A DNA stretch of 64,000 nucleotides from CAMDPA01 sp963825625 (GCA_963825625.1 CAWGUF010000016.1:248001-312000), one strand, 5' to 3'. Shown: positions 27,576 to 36,954, counted from the stretch's first letter. Translations and numbers: made by a program. Notes: generated by a model not told the origin, from the letters alone.

Positions 27576-28379
27576 TCAGTTGTCACCGGCTGTGCGGCGC
27601 GGCCCTTCGCCACGGTTACGGTGGCGGCCGATCTCGGAGACCTGACGACCTTCCGGCAAGTCGGCGACGATGGCAGGGACGCGGGTGCGGCGGCGAAGCC
27701 AGGTCACGCCAACAAGGTCATACAGGCCGACGACGGCGCGGGTGATGTTGTTGTACTTGGACTTCCCGGCAATTCGCGGGCGGTCATTGACGGGCTCGTA
27801 GGCAACCTCGTAGCCGTAGGTCTGGAACAGCGCCGGCAAGTAGCGGTGCATTGAGGTGAAGAAGGGCAAGCGCACAAACGCTTCTCTCCAGTAGGCCTTG
27901 ATGCCGCAACCGGTGTCCGGGCAGTTATCCTTGAGGACCCAATCGCGAATGCGGTTTGCGGCTCGGGAGGCCCAGCGCTTGGAGCCCTCGGCCTTACGGT
28001 TGATGCGAATGCCGCCGACCAATGCGGGCCCTTGCGCTCCCGGGGGAGCCAGTTTTGCGAGCAGTCGCGGAATGTCGGCGGGGTCGTTCTGGCCGTCACC
28101 GTCCATGGTCGCGATCACGGGATGGACGGCGGCGAGGATGCCGGTTCGCATTGCCGTGCTTTGGCCCGAGCGGGTGGCGTGGCGCAGGTAGCGCAGATTG
28201 GGTATTTCTCCTGCTTCGATGAGGGCCCGGATCTCAGCGGATGTGCCATCATCGCTGCCATCGTCGACAACGATGACCTCGCCCAGCGTCTCGGCAGGGA
28301 TGACGTCATAGGTTTCCTTGACCAGGCGGCCGATGTTGCCGGCCTCGTTCAATGCAGGAATGATCACTGAAACGCGCAT
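27576..28379 (-). CDS. glycosyltransferase family 2 (dolichol/undecaprenyl-phosphate sugar type)
   Basis: 267-residue GT2 enzyme. The nucleotide-sugar site is plain: VSIIPALNEAGNI at the start, VDDGSDDGT (about 39-47) and the metal-binding DGDGQNDP (about 93-100). This is the DPM1/ArnC-like branch that transfers a sugar to a polyisoprenyl phosphate. No C-terminal membrane helices are seen, so the neighbouring LAB_N protein may supply the membrane anchor. The GT39 enzyme divergent to it could use the sugar lipid made here. Confidence 0.85.
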   Translation of the reverse strand: MRVSVIIPALNEAGNIGRLVKETYDVIPAETLGEVIVVDDGSDDGTSAEIRALIEAGEIPNLRYLRHATRSGQSTAMRTGILAAVHPVIATMDGDGQNDPADIPRLLAKLAPPGAQGPALVGGIRINRKAEGSKRWASRAANRIRDWVLKDNCPDTGCGIKAYWREAFVRLPFFTSMHRYLPALFQTYGYEVAYEPVNDRPRIAGKSKYNNITRAVVGLYDLVGVTWLRRRTRVPAIVADLPEGRQVSEIGRHRNRGEGPRRTAGDN

Positions 28380-28645
28380 GTGTCACTTTCCATCGCGCTT
28401 TTGTCCACGACCCAGGCTGTGCGGGTTACGCACCCAAGATCATCGCAGCCCGCACAATGCTCGATTGCCTGGTGCCTCGGCACAGCGGAGTGTCGGCGAG
28501 TATTGCGACGACGCAGGGGCAAACACTGTCTTAGCGGGACGCTATCAGTCTATTCGCACTGCACACAACACTGTAAACGAGGAGGAGCAGGGTCGCATCG
28601 CTTGTTTGCAGCGGATGTGACTTTTTCCCCTATGGAGAGAACGTT

Positions 28646-30139
28646 TTGGGTGTCGCAGGCCTATTTTCCGATGCGGAGGGGCGTACGCGCTGGCGGCTGA
28701 TGCTGGCTTTGCTGCTCGGCTTGCTGCTGGCCGTTCGATTGCTGGCTTTGCTCACGAATCGCACCGACCTGTTCTTCGATGAGGCGCAATATTGGAGTTG
28801 GAGCCAGGAGCCGGCGTTCGGCTACTACTCGAAGCCGCCGCTCGTTGCCTGGCTTATCGGAGCAACGACGGCCGTGTGCGGGCAGGGCGAGGCCTGCATT
28901 CGAGTCGCGGCGCCATTGCTGCACACGGTGACCGCGGCTGCTCTGTTTGCACTGGGCTCACGGCTATACGGGGTAAGCGTTGGCTTCCTGTCGGCGCTGG
29001 TGTTTGCGACGCTACCGGGCGTATCGCTGTCGTCAGGCATCATCTCGACTGACGTGCCGCTGCTTACGGCTTGGGCCATCGCGCTATGGGCGCTGGTGGT
29101 GATGATCGACGATAAGCGGGCGTGGTGGCCGGGCGTGGTTGCCGGGCTGGCACTCGGCGCGGGCCTCAATGCCAAGTATGCGATGGCTTATTTCGTCGTT
29201 TGTCTCGGGGTCTATCTGGCGTTCACGCCAGAGCGGCGCTGGCTGCTTCGCGATCGGCGGCTGTGGCTGGCCTTGGGGTTGGGGATCGCCTTGATCGTGC
29301 CAAACCTCGTTTGGAATGCGTCGAACAGCTTTGCGACGTTCTCGCATACGGCGGACAATGCGAAATGGTCGGGGAGTCTCTTCCGGCCAGGTAAAGCTGC
29401 CGAGTTCCTGGCAGGGCAGTTTGGCGTGTTCGGGCCGATCCTGTTCTGCGCCTATCTCATCATCGCCTGGCGCTGGTGGCGGCGCGGGCTGGAACCGGCG
29501 GATCGGCTGCTGCTGGCCTTCTCGCTGCCGATCATCCTGATCGTTACGATCCAGGCGTTCATCTCGCGGGCGCATGCAAACTGGGCCGCTGCTGCCTATG
29601 TCGCGGCTGCGGTGCTGGTGACGCAGACGATGGTTCGTGATGTGGCAAGGCGCTGGCTCAGCGCCTCGTTCTGGCTGCATGGCGCCATAGTCCTGGTACT
29701 GGCGGTTGCGACAGCATTTGCCGGCCGATTTGCATTGCCGGGGGGAGCCGATCCATTCGCCCGGACGCTGGGGTGGCGAGAGCTCGCAGATGGGACCCGG
29801 TCCCGGCTGGAGGCGGCGCGCAAGGCGGGACGGCCATTCGGCGCTGTGATTACCGATGAGCGGGCGACGACCGCTGAGCTGCTCTATTACATGCGTGACG
29901 AGCCCACGCCGGTGCTGGCCTGGAAGGATAGCGCGCGGGTGCGGGATCACTATGAATTGACCCGGCCGTTCAAAGCGGGATCACCGGAGCCGGTGCTGCT
30001 GGTTGCCCTGCATGGCGATGCCCGTTCTATTGCGGGGCAGTTTGCGACTTCCCACCTGTTGGGAGAGGCACGGTTGCCTGCAGGCACGGCCAGCCGACGC
30101 GTTTGGTTCTTTCATCTCAGCGGGTTTCGCGGCCAATAG
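28646..30139 (+). CDS. GT39/ArnT-like membrane glycosyltransferase
   Basis: Membrane enzyme of about 497 residues with roughly 11-12 hydrophobic helices. The first periplasmic loop holds the catalytic acidic pair of the ArnT/PMT superfamily (FFDEAQYWSWSQEPAFG), followed by YYSKPPLVAWLIG, an ArnT/DPM-mannosyltransferase hallmark. It would transfer a sugar from a polyprenyl carrier to lipid A or a protein outside the membrane. The given start is TTG at 28646; the first ATG lies at 28700, before the first helix, so the true start is uncertain. Divergent from the GT2 and LAB_N genes, with which it likely works. Confidence 0.85.
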   Translation: MGVAGLFSDAEGRTRWRLMLALLLGLLLAVRLLALLTNRTDLFFDEAQYWSWSQEPAFGYYSKPPLVAWLIGATTAVCGQGEACIRVAAPLLHTVTAAALFALGSRLYGVSVGFLSALVFATLPGVSLSSGIISTDVPLLTAWAIALWALVVMIDDKRAWWPGVVAGLALGAGLNAKYAMAYFVVCLGVYLAFTPERRWLLRDRRLWLALGLGIALIVPNLVWNASNSFATFSHTADNAKWSGSLFRPGKAAEFLAGQFGVFGPILFCAYLIIAWRWWRRGLEPADRLLLAFSLPIILIVTIQAFISRAHANWAAAAYVAAAVLVTQTMVRDVARRWLSASFWLHGAIVLVLAVATAFAGRFALPGGADPFARTLGWRELADGTRSRLEAARKAGRPFGAVITDERATTAELLYYMRDEPTPVLAWKDSARVRDHYELTRPFKAGSPEPVLLVALHGDARSIAGQFATSHLLGEARLPAGTASRRVWFFHLSGFRGQ

Positions 30140-30194
30140 GCCGACGGCGAATGCGACTTCCCCTGGACCCTCAGCATGACAAGGAGACGGCGAG

Positions 30195-30974
30195 ATGCAG
30201 TTGAAAGGCAGAACCGCAATCGTGACCGGCTCGACATCCGGTATCGGGCTCGGGATCGCCAAGGGGCTGGCGGCGGAAGGCGCGAACATCGTCATCAACG
30301 GGTTGGGCAGCGAGGCCGATAACGCTGCAGCGATACAGGAGGTCGCGGCGCTGGGGACGCGCGTTGCTTTCGACGGCGCGAACATGCTGCGGCACAATCA
30401 GATTGCTGAGATGGTGGAGAAGACCGAGCGGGATTTCGGCGCGGTCGATATCCTGGTCAACAATGCAGGCATCCAGCACGTGTCGCCGATCGAGGATTTT
30501 CCAATCGAGAAATGGGATGCAGTGCTGGCGATCAATCTGTCGTCGTCGTTCCATACCATTCGCGCTGCGGTGCCGGGCATGAAAGCGCGCAAGCACGGGC
30601 GCATCATCAACATGTGCTCGGCGCATTCGCTTACAGCCTCACCGTACAAGGCTGCGTACGTTGCGGCCAAGCACGGGCTTGCCGGTCTGACGAAGGTGGT
30701 GGCGCTGGAGCTGGCGGAATGTGGGGTGACCTGTAACGCCATCTCGCCCGGTTTCGTGTGGACGCCTCTGGTCGAGAAGCAGATCCCGGATCTGGCGAAG
30801 TCGGAAAACATCTCGCTGGAGGCGGCAAAGGCGAAAGTGCTGTCACGGCAGCCAACGCGCCAATTCGTTACCGTCGATCAGGTCGCGGCGCTTGCGGTGT
30901 TTCTGGCATCAGAAGCGGCGGCATCGATCACGGGGTCGAACTACTCGATCGATGGCGGGTGGACGGCCGAGTAG
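30195..30974 (+). CDS. bdhA: 3-hydroxybutyrate dehydrogenase
   Basis: Short-chain dehydrogenase of 259 residues. The NAD-binding TGSTSGIGLGIA (10-21), NNAG motif, catalytic Ser/Tyr/Lys in SAHSLTASPYKAAYVAAKHG and the C-terminal QPTRQFVTVDQVAALAVFLAS match the D-3-hydroxybutyrate dehydrogenase subfamily, which oxidises 3-hydroxybutyrate to acetoacetate, for instance in polyhydroxybutyrate use. An AAGGAGACGG ribosome site precedes the ATG. No PHB gene is adjacent. Confidence 0.9.
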   Translation: MQLKGRTAIVTGSTSGIGLGIAKGLAAEGANIVINGLGSEADNAAAIQEVAALGTRVAFDGANMLRHNQIAEMVEKTERDFGAVDILVNNAGIQHVSPIEDFPIEKWDAVLAINLSSSFHTIRAAVPGMKARKHGRIINMCSAHSLTASPYKAAYVAAKHGLAGLTKVVALELAECGVTCNAISPGFVWTPLVEKQIPDLAKSENISLEAAKAKVLSRQPTRQFVTVDQVAALAVFLASEAAASITGSNYSIDGGWTAE

Positions 30975-31045
30975 GCGGCTGGGGTGATCCGTCAGGCTGC
31001 TGTCGATAGTGGCGGATGAAGCGAGAGCCGCGGATCGAGCGCAAT

Positions 31046-31684
31046 TCAGGAGACGGCCTCGCGGCATTCCTCATCAGGTGGTAGTGGATCGCAGCCACGA
31101 CCCTGGGCGACACACATCTGCATCGCCTTGCGCAACTTCGGCGTTATGAAGCCATCGTTGGGGCCGTCATAGAGCCGGTGGATCTTCAAGCCGCATTGAT
31201 AGAGCGCCACCATGCGCGGGCCACCAAACAGCATGGACGCCTCGTAGTCGCGCAAGGCGCCGTCGGCGTCACCCATCCACTGCTTGATGTGGGCGCGGGT
31301 ATCCAGCGAGTGGGGGCTCATCGGGTCAAGCTGCAGGGAGCGCTGGACGTCGGGCATTCCCAAGGGGGCCTTACCCCACTTGAAGTAGGCCCAGGCGCGA
31401 TTATTCAAAGCCACCGCAAAATTAGGTTGATGCCGGATCGCTTCGTCGTAGTCACGAACCGCGGTTTCGTATTCGCCCTGCAGGGAGTAGGCGAGCGCCC
31501 GGTTGGCATATGCGGTGGCTCGCCGTGTGCTGGACAAGCCTGGCGTATCGAGTAGCTCGGTGCAGGCCTTGATACGTCTGCCGCTGTCCGGGCTGTCGCA
31601 GTCGTGTCCGCTGTTCTCCGCCATGGCCGGCGACCCGCAGGCGAGTGCCGCGGCCAGTGCCAGCAGGAGTATCGATCGCAGCAT
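31046..31684 (-). CDS. secreted tetratricopeptide-repeat protein
   Basis: 212 residues with a signal peptide (LLLALAAALACGSPAMAEN) and two to three TPR units of the form AYANRALAYSLQGEYETAVRDYDEAIRHQP (given in parts: ANRALAYSLQGEYETAV, NNRAWAYFKWGKAPLG, DTRAHIKQWMGDADGAL). Several cysteines flank the repeats and one lies near the C terminus (QGRGCDPLPPDEEC). Likely a periplasmic protein-protein adaptor; function unknown. Convergent with the hydroxybutyrate dehydrogenase. Confidence 0.8.
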   Translation of the reverse strand: MLRSILLLALAAALACGSPAMAENSGHDCDSPDSGRRIKACTELLDTPGLSSTRRATAYANRALAYSLQGEYETAVRDYDEAIRHQPNFAVALNNRAWAYFKWGKAPLGMPDVQRSLQLDPMSPHSLDTRAHIKQWMGDADGALRDYEASMLFGGPRMVALYQCGLKIHRLYDGPNDGFITPKLRKAMQMCVAQGRGCDPLPPDEECREAVS

Positions 31685-31835
31685 GTCGTGCTCTCAGCGA
31701 GGTTGCGAAGAACTTGGCCGGTCGGGTCTTCGTCGCGACCACGGGGCCAGATGATTTCTTCCTAGTGAGGCGTCGGGAAGTTCGTAATCAGTTGTGGCTG
31801 GCTCCCAAACGAACTTCGCGATCGGAACCGGGACA

Positions 31836-31912
31836 CTAGTGCTCCGGTTCTGACATTTGATGCCCGGTTCCGCACCATTGAGAGCAAATGTCAGAACCAT
31901 AAGGAGCACTAG
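31836..31912. repeat. long imperfect palindrome A with CTAGTG...CACTAG ends
   Basis: Left arm CTAGTGCTCCGGTTCTGACATTTG (31836-31859) pairs with the right arm 31885-31912. Pairing is perfect apart from a three-to-four-base bulge in the right arm, 10 bases from the outer end. The loop is about 25 bases. Its outer ends CTAGTG/CACTAG match those of the next palindrome. Such CTAG-ended intergenic hairpins suggest a mobile or REP-like family. Confidence 0.8.
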
Positions 31913-31925
31913 CAAGATTATGTTT

Positions 31926-32004
31926 CTAGTGTAGCTTTTGCACCTGACGTTTGGTCTCGAGGCGAGCGCCAAGCGGGTACCAAACGTCAGGTGCGCTACA
32001 CTAG
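31926..32004. repeat. long imperfect palindrome B with CTAGTGTAG...CTACACTAG ends
   Basis: Left arm 31926-31955 and right arm 31979-32004 pair over 26 bases with one four-base bulge in the left arm, 10 bases from the outer end. The loop is 23 bases (31956-31978). The inner arm holds ACCTGACGTTTGG against CCAAACGTCAGGT. It has the same plan as palindrome A (ends, bulge position, loop size) though a different arm sequence, and lies 13 bases from it. Confidence 0.8.
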
Positions 32005-32133
32005 CGGTGTCTTTCCATACCGTCCAGATTGCAGCGGGCCGGAGATGCTGTGTTGGCCCGCAACAACGGCTCGATTGTGGCGCGTGAGGCCGCTGCGGAG
32101 AGATGGGCGGGAATCGTGGTGTTTTTGCCAAGG

Positions 32134-33130
32134 TCACCTCAACTCAGGCATCACCTCGTCCGCGAACACTTTCAGATTGCCGGCGTCGCCGGAGGGATCG
32201 ACGAGCAGGACGTAATCGACGCCGCCGGTCTGGAGACGCTTGAGGCGGGCCACGATGTCGGGGATATCGCCCAGCAGCGCCAAATCCTCGTCGGCAAGTC
32301 CCGGATCGGCGTGGGAGCTGATGTTCTGGTAACGTTCTGCCCCTGGGCCACGCGCGAGTGCGCCAACGGTCTGTAGTGTTCGCAGCCGTGTTTCCTTGGC
32401 TGCCCTGGAGCTCTTTTTCAGTTCGTGCGATCAAGAGCGCGCGGGCGACGGCGATCTGGCCGCCGGCTGACTGGCCTGAGGCCTTGCGCGCTGCATGGTA
32501 TCGTTCGACGCGCTCTATGATGAGGTCTGACGGGGCGATCTGATCGAGCAGCAGGTTGTAACCTTGATGGGCGGCGCGTTCGATCGATTCGAAACTGCCG
32601 GCCCCCATCCACAGTGGCGGGTGCGGGCGTTGGATCGTGCGCGGCTCGATGACGATGTCGTTGAACGTCCAGTATTCGCCCTTGTGCGAGAACTTGGTGT
32701 CGGTCTGCCAGGCGGCGTGCAGGAAACCCATCGTTTCGTCGAAGCGGGCCGTTGCTTCGCGCATGGGGATGTTGAAACCAGAGAATTCGTAGTCGCGATA
32801 TCCCTTTCCGACCCCAAGATCGAGACGGCCGTCGGAGAGCAAGTCCACGGTGGCAATCTGCTCAGCAAGCAACGCCGGATTGTGCCACGGGACCACGATG
32901 ACGGCGGTTCCGAGCCGGATGCGCTGCGTGCGGCCGGCGAGGTAGCTCAGAAGATTGAGCGAGGCGGAGACCTGGCCGACGCCAGTGAAGTGATGCTCCA
33001 CGACGAATATGCCGTGGTAGCCGAGCTCCTCGGCCGTGAGCACGTAGTCGATGAACTGGCGATATCCGAGGCTATCGCCCTCTACGCCTGTTCCCTTCGA
33101 TCGTGCGCCGCCGAATAGTCCGAACCTCAT
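32134..33130 (-). CDS. LLM class flavin-dependent oxidoreductase, frame broken by one extra base
   Basis: Luciferase-like monooxygenase, 331 residues when the frame is repaired. The ATG at 33130 gives MRFGLFGGARSKGTG; the family segments GIFVVEHHFTGVGQ, GRTQRIRLGTAVIVVPWHNP and DLGVGKGYRDYEFSGF follow. After KELQ the frame is lost at 32403-32405, where CAGGGCAGCC should read CAGGCAGCC; with one G removed the reading resumes as AAKETRLRTLQTVGALARGP and ends with GDAGNLKVFADEVMPELR at 32134. The extra base is probably a sequencing error. Substrate unknown. Confidence 0.82.
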
Positions 33131-33408
33131 TGGGCGTCTCCTTGTTACGGCATCGGCCGGGTGTGCGCAGCGCGGCCATGATGCAACCGTCGGTCGTTCA
33201 GCGTGCCCGTTGTAGCGGGATAGAGCGGGGATGTCTGCCCTGGGCGGAAGGGAGCGGTGGTTGTCGGCTGTATCAGTTCGGGATTTGATAAGTGTTTGTT
33301 TGTAGTGCTTCGAGCTTAGCCAGTGTTTGGCGGATTGATGAAAGACTTTGTTAGCATGTTGCAGCGCATCATTAGGGGCAACAAAGAACAATAGTCAGGG
33401 CAGACACG

Positions 33409-34623
33409 ATGCGTTGGACGAACTGGGCGGGTTGGCTCGGTGACGAGTTCGGGGGCATTGCCCCGACGTTGGGCGTGGTGCTCACTGTTCTGTTCGCAAT
33501 GTCGGGTGCAGCGATAGACTTCGGACGCGCTCATTCCAAACGCACGCAGTTGCAGGCCGCGGTCGACGCCGCTGCCCTGGCCGCGGCACGGAGTGCGGAT
33601 GCGAGCGTTGCGCAGCGTAAGGCTGCGGGCCAGACAGCGTTCAACTCAAATTACGCGGATTATGCAGCTGCCACGCTCAAGGTCGAGGTCAGCGATTCGG
33701 ACCGGGTGAACGTCAGCGTTCAAGAGACGGTGGCGACGTATCTGCTTGGTGTCGTCGGCAAGAAGACAATCGATCTCAATGTCGCGGCCGAGGTGCCGAT
33801 CCCGAAGCGTGGGTATGCGGAAATCGTGCTGGTGCTCGACTACTCCGACTCGATGATGGACAGCGACAAGTACAAGCGCATGTCGGAGGCCGCCGGCAAG
33901 ATGATCGACCGCATCTCGGACGACGGCAAGAACACCAACGTCAAATTTGCGCTGGTGCCCTTTTCGGCGGTCGTGCGCGCCGACATCCCGGCCGCGCATC
34001 TGCGTAGCGATGTGACCTTCGACGGTTGCACGATGGACCGGCGCTTTCCGTACAACACGCAGGAAGGCGTGACGCCGGCCAACGACGCCGGCAAGTGGGG
34101 CGATCACTCCGCCGGAGGCCACGATTGCTCGGTGGTGGCGGCGGCAAATCTCAAAGTGCTGCCGTTGACGAGTGACGTGTCTGCCGTGAAGAGCACGCTG
34201 AATTCGTTCCAGCCCCATATGTGGACCCATATCGCGGCTGGGGCGGAATTCGGGTGGCAGGTGATCTCGCCGGATGGTGTATTTGGCGGAGCCCGCGCGT
34301 ATACGGATAAGCACAACGTCAAGGCTGTCATCCTGCTCACCGATGGCATGCAGACTGCACCGGGCTGGGGGCCATCCGACAGCCGGACGGTGGCCGACGC
34401 AGAAGCAAATCTGCGCAGCATCTGTAATGGCATGAAAGCGAAGAACATCGAGGTCTATACGGTCGGATACGACCTCACCGACTCCCACACGCTATCGCTG
34501 CTGCAGGATTGTGCGGTCTCCGGCGGGCATTATGCCTCGACCGATGTGGACAGCGGCCTGATGACGATCCTTGCTTCGGTAGCCAAGCGCATCGAGCAGA
34601 GCATGGTGCGGCTGGCGAAGTAG
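33409..34623 (+). CDS. TadE/TadG-like pilus assembly protein with von Willebrand A domain
   Basis: 404 residues. A TadE-like N-terminal hydrophobic helix preceded by DEFGGIAPTLGVVLTVLF and followed by AIDFGRAHSKRTQLQAAVDAAALAAA is the TadE/TadG hallmark. From about residue 140 comes a VWA domain with an intact metal site DYSDSM and the later LLTDGMQT. Related proteins belong to Flp/Tad pilus loci, but no tad genes are near, so this is an orphan TadG-type protein, possibly surface exposed. Monocistronic. Confidence 0.85.
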   Translation: MRWTNWAGWLGDEFGGIAPTLGVVLTVLFAMSGAAIDFGRAHSKRTQLQAAVDAAALAAARSADASVAQRKAAGQTAFNSNYADYAAATLKVEVSDSDRVNVSVQETVATYLLGVVGKKTIDLNVAAEVPIPKRGYAEIVLVLDYSDSMMDSDKYKRMSEAAGKMIDRISDDGKNTNVKFALVPFSAVVRADIPAAHLRSDVTFDGCTMDRRFPYNTQEGVTPANDAGKWGDHSAGGHDCSVVAAANLKVLPLTSDVSAVKSTLNSFQPHMWTHIAAGAEFGWQVISPDGVFGGARAYTDKHNVKAVILLTDGMQTAPGWGPSDSRTVADAEANLRSICNGMKAKNIEVYTVGYDLTDSHTLSLLQDCAVSGGHYASTDVDSGLMTILASVAKRIEQSMVRLAK

Positions 34624-34650
34624 GATCCGGCCGCACCCGCTGCTGGCAGA

Positions 34651-35001
34651 TCAGGCGAACTGCTCGCCGTAGGCATCGTCGCTGAAGCCGATCAGCCATG
34701 TCTTGCCGGTCCTGATTGCTGGTGCGCGCAGGTTGCCGGTGGGGCCGAGGACCGCGGCTGCGAAGTCGGGGTCGGTCGGCTTGGTCTTCTTCATGTCGAA
34801 TGTCACGACCTTCTTGCCCTTCGCGACCAGCACACGCGAGGCGCCGGCGAAAAGGTCTGCGAGGTCGGACTGGCCGAACTTCTGCTTCGTTGCATTCACC
34901 GTCTCACGGACGGCAACGTCCCGGCCTTCCAGGAAGGCATCGGCACGCCCGCAACTCGTTCAGCCCTTGCGGTGATAGAACCAGTCGATGGTTTTGGTCA
35001 T
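34651..35001 (-). CDS. ArsC/Spx-family thioredoxin-fold protein with in-frame UGA at the redox cysteine (probable selenoprotein)
   Basis: Reading the minus strand from the ATG at 35001 gives MTKTIDWFYHRKG, then TGA (34962-34960), then TSCGRADAFLEGRDVAV and so on to the stop at 34651: 116 residues if the TGA is read through. The frame is not shifted on either side. Homologues have CxxC here, so TGA replaces the first cysteine and would make UxxC, the commonest selenocysteine redox motif. The C-terminal part carries the family segments VTFDMKKTKP and LGPTGNLRAPAIRTGKTWLIGF. A hairpin starts 16 bases after the TGA. The alternatives are a nonsense mutation or a sequencing error. An upstream-only product of 13 residues or a shorter GTG-initiated 82-residue product (from 34899) would lack the active site. 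Confidence 0.7.
34921..34943 (-). other. hairpin downstream of the UGA, SECIS candidate
   Basis: On the minus strand CCG-AT-GCCTTC-CTG-GAAGGC-CGG forms a nine-pair stem with a two-base AU bulge on the 5' side and a three-base apical loop. The stem begins 16 bases, and the loop 27 bases, after the UGA, inside the spacing reported for bacterial SECIS elements (loop about 16-37 bases after UGA). The loop is shorter than in E. coli fdhF. Suggestive only. Confidence 0.4.
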
Positions 35002-35135
35002 GGCTAGTGGTAGTCTCCTGTCAGTTGCCTCGTGTCGGGAACCGCAGCTCAGGCGGCAAAGTGAAGATACGGCGCGGTGCGCGTTGTGGTTCTCTCAGGT
35101 CAAGCTGCTCTGAGCGTGATGGCGATGGTTTGGCA

Positions 35136-36954
35136 TCAGCTTGCGACTGATTTATCCATCCCCTCCAGCTCGTCGATCATGCGCTCGAGAAGGCCCAGGC
35201 CCTTGTGCCAGAACTCCGGGTTCGAGGCATCGAGGCCGAACGGCGCGAGCAGCTCGGAATGGTGCTTGGAGCCGCCCGCCATCAGCATGTCGAAGTACTT
35301 GCCGACGAAGCCGGGATGCGCCTCCTCGTAGAGGGCATAGAGCGAGTTCACGAGGCAGTCGCCGAACGCGTAGGCGTAGACGTAGAACGGCGAGTGGATG
35401 AAGTGGGGGATGTAGGTCCAGAACACCTCGTAGCCGGGCTTGCAATGGATCGGCATCGCCCAGGCTTTCGGCCTGCACCTCCATCCAGAACGCGGTTCAG
35501 ATCCTCGGTCGTGAGTTCGCCGCCGCGCCGCGCCTCGTGCACCTTGCGCTCGAAGGTGTAGAACGCGATCTGACGCACGACCGTGTTGATCATGTCCTCG
35601 ACCTTGCCGGCCATCAGCGCCTTGCGCTCGCGCGGATCGGTCGGCCGATTTGAGCAGCGCCTGGAAGGTCAGCATCTCGCCGAACACCGATGCCGTCTCA
35701 GCCAGCGTCAGCGGCGTATGCGCCAGCAGCGGGCCCTGCGATGCGGCCAGCACCTGATGCACGCCGTGGCCGAGCTCGTGCGCCAGCGTCATCACATCGC
35801 GCGACTTGCCCTGGTAGTTCAGCAGCACGTAGGGGTGCGCCGACGGCACGGTGGGATGCGCGAATGCCCCGGGCGCCTTGCCGGCGCGCACGGGGGCATC
35901 GATCCAGCGATTGTCGAAGAACTTGGCTGCGATGCCTGCCATCTCGGGTGCGAAGCCGCCGTAGGCATCGAGCACCATGTCGCGTGCCTCCGGCCAGGCG
36001 ATGACGCGCTCCGGCTTCTCGGGCAGCGGTGCGTTGCGGTCCCAGTGCGACAGGCGGTCCATGCCGAGCCACTTGGCCTTCATCCGGTAGTAGCGATGCG
36101 ACAGTCGCGGGTAGGCGGCGCGCACGGCCGTCACCAGCGCATCGACGACCGGTGCCTCGACCTTGTTGGCGAGGTGGCGGCTGTCGGCGACGTCGGTGAA
36201 GCCGCGCCAGCGGTCGGAGATTTCCTTGTCCTTGGCGAGCGTGTTGGTGATCAGCGTGAACAGGCGCGATGTTGTCCCCAAGCGTCCTGGCCAACGCCTG
36301 GGCGGCGTTGCGGCGCTTCGGCTCGGCTGGGTCCGACAGCAAATTCAGTGTGGGCTCCAGCGTCAGCGGCTCGGGCTCGCCTTCGACGTCGAAACGAAGT
36401 GCCGTCATCGTCTCGTTGAACAGGCGGTTGAAGGCGCCGCGGCCGGTTTGCGACTTCTCATGGAACAGCTGCTCGAGCTTTTCCTCGAGCTGGAATGGCT
36501 TTTCTTTGCGCAGGTCCTCGAACCAGGGCCGGTAACGGGCGAGTGCGGGGGCGGTCATCGCGGCATCGAGTATGCCGTCAGGGATCTGGTTGAGCTCCAG
36601 CTCGAAGAAGATCAGGTCGGAGGAGATGCGGGTGAGCTGCTCGGAGATGTCTCCGTAGAATTTGGCGCGGGCCGGATCTGCCTGGTTGCCGGCATAGAGC
36701 AGACCGGCGTAGGAGCCGAGGCGGCCCAACAGGTCGGACAGGCTCTCATAGGCGACGATGGCCTCGGCAAGGGCATCGCCGCTGCCGGCGGTCGTGGCCA
36801 GCTTGCCCTGCCAGGTGTCCTTGATGCGTTTGGCCTCGGCTGCCGCGGCCTCGATATCGCGCTTGACCTCGGGGGCGTCGGGGGCGGGGTATAGGTCCGC
36901 CAGGTTCCATTCCGGCATGTCGCCCAGATTGGTGTCCGCCTGTGCCTGGCTCAT
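35136..36954 (-). CDS. pepF: oligoendopeptidase F (M3 metallopeptidase), four extra bases
   Basis: Zinc metallopeptidase that cuts short peptides in the cytosol. Removing one base at each of about 36267, 35640, 35488 and 35451 restores a single 604-residue frame of normal PepF/M3B length, from MSQAQADTN to DELEGMDKSVAS. The zinc-binding HExxH is intact in LAHELGHGVHQ and the third ligand is in the later segment TLAETASVFGEMLTF. The start at 36954 follows GGAAGGAAA; an ATG at 36972 is also in frame. All four breaks are single-base insertions, which points to sequencing errors rather than decay. Confidence 0.88.

Larger units (their letters stand above)
31685..32133. other. intergenic region carrying two tandem palindromes
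   Basis: 449 bases without genes between two minus-strand genes. The middle holds the two long inverted repeats listed separately (31836-31912 and 31926-32004). The rest shows nothing clear; the promoter of the TPR gene must lie near 31700-31800. Confidence 0.5.

Noticed and set aside
33646..34488. Minus-strand frame of 280 residues opposite the TadG-like gene
   Set aside because: Antisense shadow of a gene with clear VWA and TadG motifs.
34651..34899. Reading the ArsC-like gene as only the 82-residue GTG-started frame
   Set aside because: It would lack the N-terminal redox strand and both active-site cysteines, whereas the ATG at 35001 continues the family sequence in the same frame up to the TGA.
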